Assembly (NCBI GenBank): GCA_937625935.1
Contig: OW569352.1
Location: forward strand, 496,001 to 560,000
DNA: 64,000 nt
From: Tetramitus jugosus
Taxonomy: Eukaryota > Heterolobosea > Eutetramitea > Acrasida > Vahlkampfiidae
Reading direction: 5' to 3'
Positions 46,215-55,850 of the stretch are shown in pieces. A program made the position numbers and the translations under genes. The number at the start of each line of letters is the position of its first letter. Within the stretch, counting starts at the first letter, position 1. The notes under the pieces are model-generated. The model did no database searches. It was not told where the DNA came from and was given only the letters and a program-made list of their open reading frames with translations.

Positions 46215-47801
46215 CTAAAAATCTGGTACGCCCTCTTCAATAACCTCTCTCATTCTCTCGATGAACAAGCCCATATTATCAATATCGGTCGCAGTCACGT
46301 ACTCAATGTGCAACTTGCGCGAACTGGTTTCATCTTTCCGGTACAGACTCGTAAATTGATCTTCGATGAAATTTTTGGCAGCATCCGTGTCGTAGCCACC
46401 TTCGAACTCTGGGAAACAGAGTTGCAAGCTCTGCATCATATCTCTCATCCGATACTCAAACGAGTCAACCTTGTTGAAAATGAGAAAGAATGGACAGTGC
46501 TTGAGCGCAGGATCATTCACCGCATTAGCAAACACGTCCAACGATTCCCTCATTCTGTTCACCGTATCATCCTCGTACAATTGTTGATAATAATCACTCA
46601 ATGCAACGACAAACAACACCATATTCACATCATGATACGCAAAAGACCACTTTTTTCGCTCATTTCGCTGTCCACCAACATCCACCAAATGAAGTCTCAC
46701 ATCCCTAAATGACACATATGTCTGAACAATACCCGTCGTCTTCCTGCACGTTGCCAACACTTGTCTCACAGTCGGAGTATCAAACGGCGGCGATAAATCT
46801 CCCAAATTGTCCAAGAAATACAGTACAGAATCGCAAACGTCAAAATCGCTCATGCGCTCTCGCATCGTTCTCTGAACACTCTTATCGCTCCACAACTCAC
46901 AAATATTATCGTACAAGTATTCGTCATAATCACTCACAGCATTCACAACGAGATAGCTCTGACGCTCCGACAGTGAAACAATGGAATCAGCAATGTCTGC
47001 AGCGTCTTCACTCTCATATGTAATGCCTTCTTCATTCATGTGCTCACATGCTTTGCCTAATGCGTTCACCATGTTACAAATAATGAACACCTTGTGTTGT
47101 TTGAGCTCTTCATCGTCCAGTCCTCCCCTGGGGTCCAACTTTAGTCTCAATTGCTTACAAATGGTTGTTTTTCCTGTTTCTCCTGTTCCTAGCAACAAGA
47201 GCTTGAACACTGGAATGCTGCTGTCCATGTGGGGTGAGGAGCCAGAGTTGGGTGAAGAGGGTGGAGATGAAGACAGCAATGAATTGTTGCGAATTCGGTT
47301 GAGAATCGCTTTGGCGCCCACTCCCTTTTTTTTGTTGTTGGAATTTTTGTATGGTTTGTTGGGTGAAAAAGCAGCGTTGGGTGAGAGTGTATTGTTGGGT
47401 GAGGAAGAAGGCGATCGATCATTTGCGCTATTCTCCTCTCCCGTAGTTGACTGTTGTTGTTGTTGTTGGTTGGTGCTATTGTTGTTGCTCGTGTCTTCGA
47501 GAACAATGTCAAATATGGCATCTGATGGTTCACCTCTGTTGTTGGTTGGGATGGCGATTGGGTTTTCTTTGCGAACCGTTCGATCCAATAGTGTCGATCG
47601 TCTCTTTTCTCTCATTGCTTCAGCATCAGGACCATTCAAGCGCTGTTGTCTTTCTGCCAATTGCAAAAATTCATTTTCGTCGTCATCAACATTATTCCGA
47701 CTAGGGTCGTTATTGCTGCTTCTTTTGCTGCTACCACTGTTTCGCTTGCGGTGGACATTTTCGTCATGGTGCTCCATGCGACACGAAATGACCTGCCCCA
47801 T
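46215..47801 (-). CDS. Heterotrimeric G-protein alpha subunit, extended and atypical
   Basis: A 528-residue G-alpha. The N-terminus MGQVISC has Gly2 for myristoylation and Cys7 for palmitoylation. A 190-residue Asn/Ser/Gln-rich insertion precedes the Ras-like domain. G1 is GTGETGKTT (205-213). The helical domain spans about 230-345. Switch I reads CRKTTGIVQT, where Cys352 occupies the position of the usual arginine finger. G3 is DVGGQR with catalytic Gln378. NKVD (G4) is intact, and the TCAT-like motif (G5) is altered to VTATDIDN. The normal family length is about 350. The C-terminus (REVIEEGVPDF) lacks the usual receptor-coupling Cys/Leu pattern. No intron. The role is in receptor or non-canonical G-protein signalling. 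Confidence 0.9.
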   Translation of the reverse strand: MGQVISCRMEHHDENVHRKRNSGSSKRSSNNDPSRNNVDDDENEFLQLAERQQRLNGPDAEAMREKRRSTLLDRTVRKENPIAIPTNNRGEPSDAIFDIVLEDTSNNNSTNQQQQQQSTTGEENSANDRSPSSSPNNTLSPNAAFSPNKPYKNSNNKKKGVGAKAILNRIRNNSLLSSSPPSSPNSGSSPHMDSSIPVFKLLLLGTGETGKTTICKQLRLKLDPRGGLDDEELKQHKVFIICNMVNALGKACEHMNEEGITYESEDAADIADSIVSLSERQSYLVVNAVSDYDEYLYDNICELWSDKSVQRTMRERMSDFDVCDSVLYFLDNLGDLSPPFDTPTVRQVLATCRKTTGIVQTYVSFRDVRLHLVDVGGQRNERKKWSFAYHDVNMVLFVVALSDYYQQLYEDDTVNRMRESLDVFANAVNDPALKHCPFFLIFNKVDSFEYRMRDMMQSLQLCFPEFEGGYDTDAAKNFIEDQFTSLYRKDETSSRKLHIEYVTATDIDNMGLFIERMREVIEEGVPDF

Positions 47802-48419
47802 TGGTTATAATGTGAGATTGTGTGGGTGTGTTGAAAAGAGAGTTCTTTGTTGGTTTTGTTGTTTTGGTGTGTGGGTGACGTGATGGAGGTTTCGTTTTGT
47901 CACTCAAGTGGCTACCTGAGTTCGATAGTTTTGGGAAATGGGAACCTTCCTTTCCGTCACCTCTGCTTGGAAGATTGCGCACATCCCTCGAGTTCTGGAT
48001 TGACATGTGACAGCACTCTTACAAAACTGTACAACCTTTGTGTTGATCTTGTGCATGTCACGATGAGAATCCTTGGGCAGTACGTAAGGCATGTTTGTTA
48101 GCTAACTCTCAGATGTCATTTATGGCTGTTTGGTTGGTGATGATGTGGCGTGCTCACTAGCACATTTGTTTCAAACATACAAGTTCCAACCAAACTGAAT
48201 GGTATGGTTGGACACACAATTGCACGATGAGTCAATCGTAGTGACTTCATGAGCATTTACTCATTGTGGATGTGGCGTTGAACACCTTCAGATGGATCAA
48301 AGTTTGAACGCATGTCGGACTTTTTTGTCTCCGACAGTCAACTATGTAACAAAATTGTAAAGCCGCGAAAACAAACAAAAACAACAGCACATTATCAAAC
48401 ACAACCTGATCATTCAAAA
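47802..48419. other. Divergent intergenic region, no gene seen
   Basis: 618 bp between the G-alpha and malate dehydrogenase genes. Small ORFs on both strands (for example 47847-48101) have no conserved pattern. It should hold both promoters. No tRNA or repeat was recognised. Confidence 0.4.
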
Positions 48420-50191
48420 ATGAGACTCGTCATCAAAAACACCAAGCAAGCTCAAGGTATGTTGATGTCTTTCTTTTTTCCAAGGAAAATCCACAAATGC
48501 TAAATGAATCCTTCATTCAATGTTTGCCCTTATTTTTTCATCAAATCCGCATATCCGGTCATTTCATTGGATCTAAAATCATATTGCTGACCGTTTGGAA
48601 AACCGCCCTAATATGTTATGTGCACCAATCTACAATGATAACCCTAAATGTTAAAACTCATCAACTATTATCGTCGTTCATGAAATGATCGTCCAATTGC
48701 ATTGACTTGGCAAAATAATCGATTTGAAACATACTTCTATCTTCTTCTTCTCTCATCAAAGCTTTTGTGAGATGCTTTGCAACCAAGAAGAACAATGCTC
48801 CTGCAGCTGTCAATGCATTGCAAGCAAAGGGTGAAGCTATTGATAACAAGTACAGCAAAGTCGATACTCCATTGAAGAGAATCTTGTTGGGCAAGCACAC
48901 CCCAGAAGATTTGAAGAGCATCAACTTCCAAGACCCAAAGGTTCTTGCTTCCTGGTTGGACAAGGCTGCTCAAGAGGTAGGTGTTTTTTTTTCACAGTGC
49001 CCGCCGCACAACATTATTTTTTCGCAACAAAAATTATGTGAATTTTTCTTACTGACTCACTCATTTATTGCACATGTCTTGTGTTTAATAACGAACAAAA
49101 AATAATAGGGTCCACGTTTCCTCGCTCAATCTGACTTGTTGCCAAAGCTCTCTCCAGTTACTGTTACCGTTACTGGTGCTGCTGGTCAAATCGCTTACTC
49201 TTTGCTCTTCAGAATTGCTAGTGGTGAGATGTTGGGATTGGATCAACCAGTGAACTTGAGACTTTTGGAGAGACCAGAAGCCATGCAATCACTTGAAGGT
49301 GTTGTCATGGAATTGAAGGACGGTGCCTTCCCATTGTTAAACAACATTGTAGCAACATCAGATGAGGCTGAAGCTTTCAAGAAGACTGACTATGCTCTCC
49401 TCGTTGGTGCCAAGCCAAGAAGCAAGGGTATGGAAAGAGCTGATGTGCTCAAGGACAATGCTGCTATCTTCAAGGCTCAAGGAAAGGCTTTGAACGACAA
49501 TGCCAACACTGATGTTTTGGCCCTTGTTGTCGGTAACCCTGCAAACACAAATGCTATGATCGCATCCGCTAATGCACCAGATCTTAACCCACTACAAATT
49601 ACTGCCATGACTCGTTTGGATCACGATAGAGCCTTGGCACAACTCTCTCAAAAGTTGAAGGTTCCAGTCAGCGGTATTGAAAGAGTCGGTATCTGGGGTA
49701 ACCACAGCGCAACTCAATTCCCAGACTTGAACCATGCTCTTGTCGACGGAAAGTGGATCAGAGGTGATTTGGACAACAACTGGGTAAACAATGAATTCAT
49801 CCCTACTGTACAGCAAAGAGGTGCCGCTATCATCAACGCCAGAGGAAAGTCCAGCGCTGCTTCTGCTGCTGATGCCGCAATCAAGCACATGAGAGACTGG
49901 GTGCACGGTAATGACCAATGGGTGTCTATGGGTATTGTCTCCCAAGGACAATACGGTGTCCCACTCGGTATCTGGTCATCCTTCCCAGTTATTTGCACTG
50001 GTGCTGGTGAGTATGGTGTTGTTGACGGATTGCCAATTACTGAAGATGCTGCTGAGAAAATTGACTTGAGCATCAATGAATTGTTGTCAGAGAAGGAAGT
50101 TGTTGAGCACTTGTTGCCAAACCCAACTTTCAGAGGTGTCGAAATTGAGAAGAGCAAGATCTTCAACTGGGAATTTGCTAAGACCAAGTAA
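48420..50191 (+). CDS. MDH: Malate dehydrogenase, organellar (three exons)
   Basis: A 444-residue malate dehydrogenase, oxidising malate to oxaloacetate with NAD. Exons are 48420-48456, 48762-48976 and 49109-50191; introns are 305 and 132 nt. The spliced N-terminus ([20 protein letters not shown]) is basic without acids and typical of a mitochondrial or hydrogenosomal presequence. About 80 residues of extra sequence precede the dinucleotide-binding loop [18 protein letters not shown]. Substrate and catalytic residues: Arg in the MTRLDHDRA segment and His in [10 protein letters not shown]. An acidic residue (LLERPE) at the end of the second strand favours NAD over NADP. The enzyme body resembles the cytosolic-type MDH family. 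Confidence 0.93.
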
Positions 50192-50441
50192 ATGGTAGCG
50201 GATATTTTTGTATTCACAGCCGGGATAGATAGATTTTTCAAAGTTCACTAACCATTGTGTATGTGTTGCACCAACCCACCCACCCTTAATAGTTTTAAGA
50301 TTAATAAATGTATGGGGATGGCAAGAATCTATTGGAGGGAATTGCTTACAACTAAAACGACTGCCACCTGTATATCTGTAAAAGAGAAATAAAAAACAAC
50401 TGAGAAATACCATGACAAGAGAAGTTTACAGCTATCATCTA
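50192..50441. other. Convergent 3' intergenic region
   Basis: 250 bp between the MDH and chaperonin stop codons. It contains only 3' UTR-like AT-rich sequence. Confidence 0.4.
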
Positions 50442-52160
50442 TCATAGACCCATCTCGCTTGCTGAAGCGATGGGTCGCAGATAAATGTTTCTGTCAATTC
50501 TTATGATAGCTTCTGCTGCGTCCATCGATTTGTCCAGTATGTTCCGCATGACAGAGATTGGTTCCATCACCTTCAACTCTCGAGCTACATTGACACAGAG
50601 ACTTCCTTTGTTCAGGTCGAGTGCCATGAAGGGATAGGTCTCATCCTTGTATTTCCCATCCTTAATGAACTGAGAATGTTGAGAACGGAGCTCTGCGATC
50701 AAATGGGAGCTCTGAAGACCGGCATTGCGTGCCAGTGTGACCGGTATGACTTCCAAGGCCTGTGCATAGGCTTCCATGACCAATTGGATCACTCCTGATT
50801 GTTCCATCATAATAGATCTCAAGGACTGAGCAATATGAATGTACATACAGCCTCCACCACCAACATACTTCTTTGAACTGAGTGCTGCAATGAGTATACA
50901 CATCGCATCGTGCACACTTCTTTCGCACTCATCGAGCAAGGACATTGTCGGTGCTCGCAAGAGTATCGATGACCATGGCTTTCTATTGGATCGACCAGTA
51001 TCTTCATTGTGTTGTTGTTGTTGATGGCGAGTGCATCCAGAGATTTGGATGACCTTTTCATCAGAGAGAATCACTTGTTGCACACAATCCGCCAATCCAA
51101 CATGCAACATATCAATACCACTCATCGGTATTTGGCTTTGGATGGTTGCTCCTGTGACAGTTGCAATCATATGAGCTGTTCTGTAGTCTACATGCCCCGC
51201 ACACATGACACCTTTTCGAAACATGTAATTCTGTGCTAGTGGATGTATGGCATGTCCAGAGTTGAACACAACATTCACTCCAGAATCGATGATACGATCA
51301 CACACCGATATGAGAGACTCCTTCTCATAGACATTGATATCATTGGCCTCTTCATAGGACTTGACAGATATCTGAGCATTGTGAAACTTTGTTCTGGCAG
51401 AGGCGAGAGAATCCAACTTGCATACCATGATTTTAGCATTGGAAACAACTTGTGGACAACTAATGGGCAGCTTCTTACGTATGATACAGCCATCGAGCAA
51501 AATCGAGTGAGAAATGCTTGGTCCAATCACCTTGTGAACAAAGAGATCATTTGTTGACATGGTGAATGAATCTCGACTATTTTGTGAATGAAGATGGATC
51601 GCACAATTGACAACCATGGAGACAAAATGATCTGAATCCGTGTTAATCACCTTGGATCCAATGGTAGTTCTAGCAATGTGCATCAAATCTTCATAGCAAT
51701 CATTCTTCTCTCTGATCTCTGCGAGTTGCCTCGTATCTACACCTTTACTCTCATCCAACTTCATCAGAATCGGTATCGAATACTGTGATAACTGCTTCTG
51801 AGCAATGGACAAACATTTTCGATATCCTGCAATGACATGACTCGCATGAACACCTCTATTCTCAATCAATTCTAGTGCTTGACTCAACAGGGCACTACAA
51901 AACAAAAGAACACTTGTCGTACCGTCTCCCACTTGATCATCCTGAGATTGAGACACTTGAGTGAGCAACAGAGCAGCTGGATGTTGAATCGAAAGGTGTT
52001 TCACAAGCGTGGCACCATCGTTGCTCACCAAAATGTGATCTTGATCATCTGTAAGCAACTTGTCCATACCACATGGTCCCAACGTACTTGAAATGACACT
52101 GGCCAGTTGCATGCATGCAGAAATATTGGAAGAGAGATCGGAGCTATTGTTTTGGTTCAT
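50442..52160 (-). CDS. Divergent TCP-1/CCT family chaperonin (eta-like)
   Basis: A 572-residue group II chaperonin-fold protein. ATPase motifs are largely intact: STLGPCGMDKLL, SNDGATLVKHL, and DDQVGDGTTSVLL. The segment GVHASHVIAGYR and the late LARNAGLQSSHLIAELRSQH recall the eta subunit (CCT7). Several regions are altered: GGGGCM near residue 428 in place of GGGA(x)E, and a Gln/His insertion near residue 375. Overall similarity to canonical CCT subunits appears modest, so this could be a fast-evolving eta or a specialised paralogue like the Bardet-Biedl type chaperonins. The ATG at 52160 is used; the frame remains open upstream to 52460. Confidence 0.7.
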   Translation of the reverse strand: MNQNNSSDLSSNISACMQLASVISSTLGPCGMDKLLTDDQDHILVSNDGATLVKHLSIQHPAALLLTQVSQSQDDQVGDGTTSVLLFCSALLSQALELIENRGVHASHVIAGYRKCLSIAQKQLSQYSIPILMKLDESKGVDTRQLAEIREKNDCYEDLMHIARTTIGSKVINTDSDHFVSMVVNCAIHLHSQNSRDSFTMSTNDLFVHKVIGPSISHSILLDGCIIRKKLPISCPQVVSNAKIMVCKLDSLASARTKFHNAQISVKSYEEANDINVYEKESLISVCDRIIDSGVNVVFNSGHAIHPLAQNYMFRKGVMCAGHVDYRTAHMIATVTGATIQSQIPMSGIDMLHVGLADCVQQVILSDEKVIQISGCTRHQQQQHNEDTGRSNRKPWSSILLRAPTMSLLDECERSVHDAMCILIAALSSKKYVGGGGCMYIHIAQSLRSIMMEQSGVIQLVMEAYAQALEVIPVTLARNAGLQSSHLIAELRSQHSQFIKDGKYKDETYPFMALDLNKGSLCVNVARELKVMEPISVMRNILDKSMDAAEAIIRIDRNIYLRPIASASEMGL

Positions 52161-52281
52161 TTTTTTGATGGAAACTTTTCTTTTTTTCCGCATGAAGAAA
52201 ACGACAGCCAAATATCGACTTTCCAGAAAGGAAGTTAGTATGTAATTACATTTGCTGTTGTTTATTGAAAGGTTATCTTTC

Positions 52282-52539
52282 TCAGTGACCCATTGCAAAA
52301 CTCTGCCACTCTTCAATGATTTTGTCATGTTCGGTCTGACCGCCTGTTCCTTCATTCTTGTCTCTCCGATTGACGGTTGGCAGTTCAGAACGGTTCTTGA
52401 TTTCTTCCTCTCTGGCATTCTCTTGATCAAGTCCTTTCTGAGTCTTGAACGCACCTGCAAAGAAGTGTTTGTACAGATTGTTGTGAGCTTCTTGTAGTTG
52501 ATGCTCAGCAGATTGAATTTTGTTGCTCTTTTCGACCAT
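52282..52539 (-). CDS. Possible small charged protein, 85 aa
   Basis: An 85-residue ORF starting at ATG 52539. It is charged and probably helical (EKSNKIQSAEHQLQEAHNNL, then YKHFFAGAF) and ends in IIEEWQSFAMGH. No family is recognised. The frame is open up to 52596 without another ATG. It may be a real small gene between the chaperonin and the small spliced ORF upstream; support is weak. Confidence 0.35.
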   Translation of the reverse strand: MVEKSNKIQSAEHQLQEAHNNLYKHFFAGAFKTQKGLDQENAREEEIKNRSELPTVNRRDKNEGTGGQTEHDKIIEEWQSFAMGH

Positions 52540-52588
52540 GGTTTTGTCTTCTTTTGATCTGGCCAGTTTAGTCTTGGATATGGTTCGT

Positions 52589-52827
52589 TTAGTCACCGAT
52601 GATCAGCTCCATTGTCCCATCTCGCTCAGAACCAAAATTAGCAAGTTGATGGTCGAGATCTGGAAAAGCAAATGACCAGTTACTGTAGCCGATATCGTTC
52701 GGACTAATTTACCGCGAAAACCGCAGCCAATTCCAATCAAAATGAGGCCCCGCATGGATCTATTTCGAATGACTGGTCCAAGCGCTTCTGTACCCTCGTC
52801 AAAGTCAGAGATCCACCTCGAGGTCAT
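52589..52827 (-). CDS. Possible spliced microprotein, 61 aa
   Basis: Exon 1 52827-52713 and exon 2 52659-52589 are separated by a 53-nt intron (GTAAAT...TTTCCAG). The 61-residue product starts MTSRWISDFDEGTEALGP and ends in DGTMELIIGD. Both splice sites and the phase fit. The sequence is non-repetitive but matches no family I know. The splice gain is small (the unspliced frame stops at 52603), so the call is tentative. Confidence 0.3.
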
Positions 52828-53019
52828 CTTTTTTCGCCAGATTCATAAGCCACTCAAACACCCATCAAAAACAAAATCAATAGTTGAAGTTCTCTCTCCA
52901 CACAGTATTGCTATTTTGTTGTTGTCGGTTGGAACCAGAAAACCCACCACCCTATTCCTTCATTGAACCCATATCGCCTCAAAAGCTATCATCATTGCCA
53001 TTAATTACACACACAAAAA

Positions 53020-53403
53020 ATGGACATCCAATCCACTACAACGACAACCATTAGAGCTCTACAGCAAAAGAACAACAAGCACAATAACAACATTAATAAC
53101 AACCACCATCACAATTTGGACACTCATTATAATGAAAACCACACTACCAATAAGAAGTGCATTCTGTTGCCATCATCATCATCATCAACACTTCAATTGC
53201 GATTGCCCGGAGAGTCTCATTCCTCAGCATTCTTGAAAAAGAATGATTGTATTATTCGTAATCATGATGATGATAATAATAATAATGATGATGAAGAAGA
53301 CTATTCTTCCAAATCCTCCTCTCAGTGCAGCAAGCTCCTGACAAAGTCCATCTTTTTATTGTCTGATGACCCTAGAGACTGCCCATTTAGTGACTCTTAT
53401 TAG
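53020..53403 (+). CDS. Low-complexity Asn/His/Asp/Ser-rich ORF
   Basis: A 127-residue ORF with Thr, Asn, His, Ser and Asp tracts and a more regular C-terminus (CSKLLTKSIFLLSDDPRDCP). Its stop codon TAG overlaps the start of a perfect donor consensus (TTA|GTAAGT at 53403-53408), so the ORF may continue by splicing; no matching downstream exon was identified. No family is recognised. Confidence 0.4.
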   Translation: MDIQSTTTTTIRALQQKNNKHNNNINNNHHHNLDTHYNENHTTNKKCILLPSSSSSTLQLRLPGESHSSAFLKKNDCIIRNHDDDNNNNDDEEDYSSKSSSQCSKLLTKSIFLLSDDPRDCPFSDSY

Positions 53404-53427
53404 TAAGTGGATGGAGCTGTGAATGTA

Positions 53428-53511
53428 ATAGTAGTTGGTTAGTTAGTAGTAGTCATTAGTTAGCTAGCTAGATAGGTAGTTAGGATAGTTGTGTAGTGTA
53501 AGTGTAGTAGT
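53428..53511. repeat. TAG/TAGT-rich degenerate tract
   Basis: A degenerate repeat of TAGT and TTAG units, with a TAGCTAGCTA core near 53461. It lies just after the stop codon and donor-like site of the preceding ORF. Probably a simple-sequence tract. Confidence 0.6.
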
Positions 53512-54093
53512 TCCAATCACATTTTCTGAGAAGAGAATCTCTGCTCTCTCTCTATGTGTGTGTGTTTGATTGTTGAAGAGGTCATTAAGTCTCAAACTAC
53601 CACCACCACTAATCTGGTGTATTGGTTCAAAAAAACAAGAGTCCCGTTTGATTTTTTGAGAAGCAAAAACAAACTACGGTTCAAATGTGTGGGCGCCTGT
53701 GCAATGTGTGCTGTGAGAATCGATGGCACAATGTAAGAGCACGCGCACTCCACCAAAAGAACTCGTTTTTGCCTTTCTCTTTAGGTCACCACTTGTTCAC
53801 GAGGGTTTTTCACTTGTTGCTGTGAGAACTTTGTTGAGGTTACAACAAAGAAGAAGAGCTCTGCCCTCCAAAATGGCAGAGCAAAAAGAGAGTTCATAAA
53901 ATAAACATGTACTTGTATCGAGACACTATGTCTTCGTTGAAAGAAATACCCGGTTTTGAAACTCCGTAGACACAATTTCATTTTCATGTTCTGGTCAACC
54001 AGAGTATCCAATTACCCGGGGTAAGGTTGACCATGATTCAATTTTTTGACATCTAAAAATATGTGTTGGACGAACAACCATCCGATAAGTAAG

Positions 54094-54101
54094 TATAAAT
54101 A
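54094..54101 (+). promoter_or_regulatory. TATA-box-like element of the LEA-like gene
   Basis: TATAAATA lies 91 bp upstream of the ATG at 54185. Its position and sequence fit an inducible core promoter. Confidence 0.5.
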
Positions 54102-54184
54102 TTGAGCGTCATTGATCTGTGAGATGAACACTTAACCAAAACGATTAATCTGTACATACACTAACAAGTCACATCACACAAAAA

Positions 54185-55834
54185 ATGGTTGAAGCAAGTA
54201 AATTCCACAATAGAAAGACTGACTTTGGTTTTGAAGCCAGAGATTACGATTCTGAATACAAGCAAGAATGGCGTGAACACGTTGGTATTCCACTCGAAAG
54301 GCAACAACAATCAATTTCCACTCCAAAAGAAAAGGAATTCTCAGAGCCAAGATCATACGAAGTGCCAATTGAAAAGAAGACAGAACACAAGACAGAGAGA
54401 AGTGTTCCATCCTATAGATATGAGAAAGAAAATGTAAAGGAAGCATATGATCAATCAAAGGAAGCAATCGTTGACAGCTATGACAAAGCAAAGGATGATC
54501 TCTGGAAGAAAAAGGAGGAATGGAAGGATAAAGCCGAGCAAACAAAAGATCGAGCCAAGGAATTCACGAGTGATGCCTGGAGAGAAACTGAGAAGGGTAT
54601 TGATAACTTCAAGAAGAGTGCTAAAGAAACAAAGGATGAATGGGCAAGCAAAGCCAGGGAAACTGCTGATGACACAAGACAAAAGTTCAAGGAAGCAGGT
54701 TACAAGGCTCAAGATGCATCCAAGGATCTCAAGGAATCATATCAACAAGGAAAAGAGAAGGCAGTGGAATTGTCTGGCAAGGCAAAACGCGACGCAGAGC
54801 TCTATGCCGAGAAAGCAAAGGACAAATCCGAGGAGTATTGGGAAAAGACAAAGGATACTGCCAAAGATGCCAAGAAGTACGCCAGAGACACTGTTGATTC
54901 CGCAAAGGAATCTGTAGAGGACTTGAAGGAGAAGGGCAAAGAGAAGGCCAATGAGTGGTCCAAGGAGACCAAGGACGCTTATGAAGGTACCAAGGAAACC
55001 GCAGAAGACACATGGTCCAACCTTAAGGAAACTGTGTCCGATTGGACAGAGAAGGCCGGAGAAACCTATGACCAAGTAAAGGAAACCACAAAGGAATACG
55101 CCGAGAAGGCAGGAGAAGCATATGATAAAGCAAAGGAAACAACTGCCGATGTAATTGAGGATTTGCAGGCAAGAAAGGAAGTGTTGAAGGACAAGGCTGA
55201 AGATTTGCGCGATGAATTGTGGGCAAGAAAGGAAGTGCTCAAGGACAAGGCAGAGTATGCAAAGGAGAAGGCATCCGACATTGCAGAAACAGTCAAGGAT
55301 TACACGGAGACTGCTCAGGAGAAGATATCTGATGTTTTCGGAACAGCAAAGGATGAAGCTGAAGACATCAAGGAGAAATCTGAAGAATACTATGAGAAGG
55401 CAAAGGATAAGGCGGGTGAAAAGTATGACCAGGCAAAGAAAGAAGCAGGAAAGTTTAAGGAGGAGGCCAAGGATACGTTCGAGAATTACTCTGACAAGGT
55501 GTACGAAGGAAAGAATGAACTATCTGATCGATGGGACGAATTTTCAGGCAAGTTCAAGGAGAAGTCTGAAGATGTCAAGGAGAAGGTCGAATCCGATTAT
55601 GAGAAAACAAAGGATACAGCTGATGAATGGGTAGAATCTGCAAGAGACTCCTTATCTGATGCCTATGACAGTGTTACCAGCACCAGCAAAACATTTGGTA
55701 TCCAGAAGGTCTATCAGACTGTGGATGACTATGATGATGTCTTGTACACTTTTGGAGAATTGGAACCACCAGTGCACGACAAGTCCTATTCAAGTGTGAA
55801 TGATAGTATGAAATCATCTTGGAGGTGGTGGTAA
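54185..55834 (+). CDS. LEA-like (group 3) charged repeat protein
   Basis: A 549-residue, extremely hydrophilic protein. From about residue 88 to 490 it consists of degenerate 11-residue-type repeats rich in Lys, Ala, Asp, Glu and Thr (AKETKDEWASKARETADDT, AKDKSEEYWEKTKDTAKDA, AEKAGEAYDKAKETTADVI). Twice there is a near copy of ARKEVLKDKAE (near 327 and 345), showing recent internal duplication. This pattern is typical of group 3 LEA proteins, which are disordered when hydrated and protect membranes and proteins during desiccation. No Cys is visible in the repeat region. The N-terminal 80 and C-terminal 40 residues are non-repetitive. A role in cyst formation or stress is inferred. A TATA-like box precedes the gene. 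Confidence 0.75.
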   Translation: MVEASKFHNRKTDFGFEARDYDSEYKQEWREHVGIPLERQQQSISTPKEKEFSEPRSYEVPIEKKTEHKTERSVPSYRYEKENVKEAYDQSKEAIVDSYDKAKDDLWKKKEEWKDKAEQTKDRAKEFTSDAWRETEKGIDNFKKSAKETKDEWASKARETADDTRQKFKEAGYKAQDASKDLKESYQQGKEKAVELSGKAKRDAELYAEKAKDKSEEYWEKTKDTAKDAKKYARDTVDSAKESVEDLKEKGKEKANEWSKETKDAYEGTKETAEDTWSNLKETVSDWTEKAGETYDQVKETTKEYAEKAGEAYDKAKETTADVIEDLQARKEVLKDKAEDLRDELWARKEVLKDKAEYAKEKASDIAETVKDYTETAQEKISDVFGTAKDEAEDIKEKSEEYYEKAKDKAGEKYDQAKKEAGKFKEEAKDTFENYSDKVYEGKNELSDRWDEFSGKFKEKSEDVKEKVESDYEKTKDTADEWVESARDSLSDAYDSVTSTSKTFGIQKVYQTVDDYDDVLYTFGELEPPVHDKSYSSVNDSMKSSWRWW

Positions 55835-55850
55835 ATAGATTATCATAAAG

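Larger units (their letters stand above)
53404..54184. other. Long intergenic region with TAG-rich tract and LEA-gene promoter
   Basis: 781 bp. It begins with a TAG/TAGT-rich tract (53428-53511), which contains AGCTAGCTAG-type sequence. A TATA-like element at 54094-54101 precedes the LEA-like gene. No convincing gene was seen; the 60-residue ORF at 53554-53736 has no conserved features. Confidence 0.45.

Noticed and set aside
46981-47883. Plus-strand ORF of 300 aa
   Set aside because: It is antisense to the N-terminal low-complexity part of the G-alpha gene. Its Ser/Leu/Cys runs are mirror images of Asn/Ser/Gln codons.
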